Source: an uncultured Prevotellaceae bacterium | GTDB lineage: Bacteria > Bacteroidota > Bacteroidia > Bacteroidales > Bacteroidaceae | Assembly (NCBI GenBank): GCA_902775075.1 | Contig: CACYKX010000209.1 | Location: forward strand, 1 to 5,197 | Direction: 5' to 3' | Length of the DNA: 5,197 nucleotides | Part shown: positions 5,064 to 5,197 of the stretch, piece after piece | How positions within the stretch are numbered: position 1 is the first letter of the stretch | Layout: every line of letters begins with the position of its first letter | Translations under genes and position numbers: made by a program | The notes under the pieces: model-generated | The model's input: only the letters and a program-made list of their open reading frames with translations | Database searches by the model: none | What the model was told of the DNA's origin: nothing

Positions 5064-5197
5064 ATGGATTTAGAAGAATACATGAAAATACAGCTCACCG
5101 AAAGGTATAGATGTTTCATATTATGCGGTGCAGGATTAACCGGTAAAACCAAGCTTGTAAAGAAGGCAATTGGTAGTATGGGAGGAAAGTATATTGA
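5064..5197 (+). CDS. Small P-loop NTPase, N-terminal 44 residues (gene continues past right edge)
   Basis: An ATG at 5064 opens a frame that reads to the edge: MDLEEYMKIQLTERYRCFIL and then a Walker A motif GAGLTGKT at residues 22-29, preceded by the hydrophobic strand CFILCG and followed by a helix KLVKKAIGSMG. It should bind ATP or GTP. The Walker A so close to the N-terminus, with a short helix before it, fits small single-domain P-loop proteins such as BrxF of type 3 BREX phage-defence systems, but many AAA-type ATPases begin similarly. The 3-base gap to the preceding frame and the GGAGG overlapping its end imply translational coupling in a foreign operon. Both Arg codons seen are AGG/AGA, like the tail upstream. 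The P-loop call is solid; the BrxF suggestion is weak. Confidence 0.75.
   Translation, partial: MDLEEYMKIQLTERYRCFILCGAGLTGKTKLVKKAIGSMGGKYI

Overview
The window looks like chromosomal DNA from a Bacteroidetes bacterium, most likely the Prevotella/Bacteroides group. The evidence is a SusC/RagA-type outer-membrane receptor with the usual N-terminal signature, a Bacteroides-like ArgR followed by a GNAT gene, two promoters matching the Bacteroidetes pattern TTTG-N20-TAnnTTTG, and no Shine-Dalgarno sequence before the native genes. The genus is an inference.

Layout. Positions 1-641 (minus strand) hold the start of an arginine locus: argR, then the 5' end of a GNAT acetyltransferase gene that runs off the left edge. 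Positions 642-1536 are an 895-base divergent intergenic region. It holds the argR promoter and a candidate ArgR operator on the left and the promoter of the rightward gene on the right. Its middle contains a cluster of palindromic 22-bp-period repeats, several hairpins and an 11-bp-period TTCGGGA tandem repeat. Positions 1537-2850 (plus) encode a secreted GH28-family (polygalacturonase-like) beta-helix enzyme. Positions 2934-5060 (plus) are an open frame that begins as a SusC TonB-dependent transporter. From 5064 the first 44 codons of a small P-loop NTPase gene run off the right edge.

How the genes fit together. The GH28 enzyme plus SusC are the left part of what should be a pectin-type polysaccharide utilization locus (surface hydrolase plus importer). 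No SusD follows, and the SusC barrel is cut short.

The main surprise is in the 2934-5060 frame. The first ~600 residues are ordinary SusC, but after about position 4734 the last ~108 residues have no SusC character. They resemble the C-terminal part of a DUF4007-type protein. Arginine codons switch from CGT/CGC (20 of 22) to AGA/AGG/CGG/CGA (10 of 10) at the same point. The next gene has a strong GGAGG Shine-Dalgarno and a Walker A motif, and sits 3 bases downstream of the stop. This is a breakpoint between a PUL and a foreign, probably defence-type, operon. It is either a real insertion/deletion or a chimeric assembly; the sequence alone cannot separate the two.
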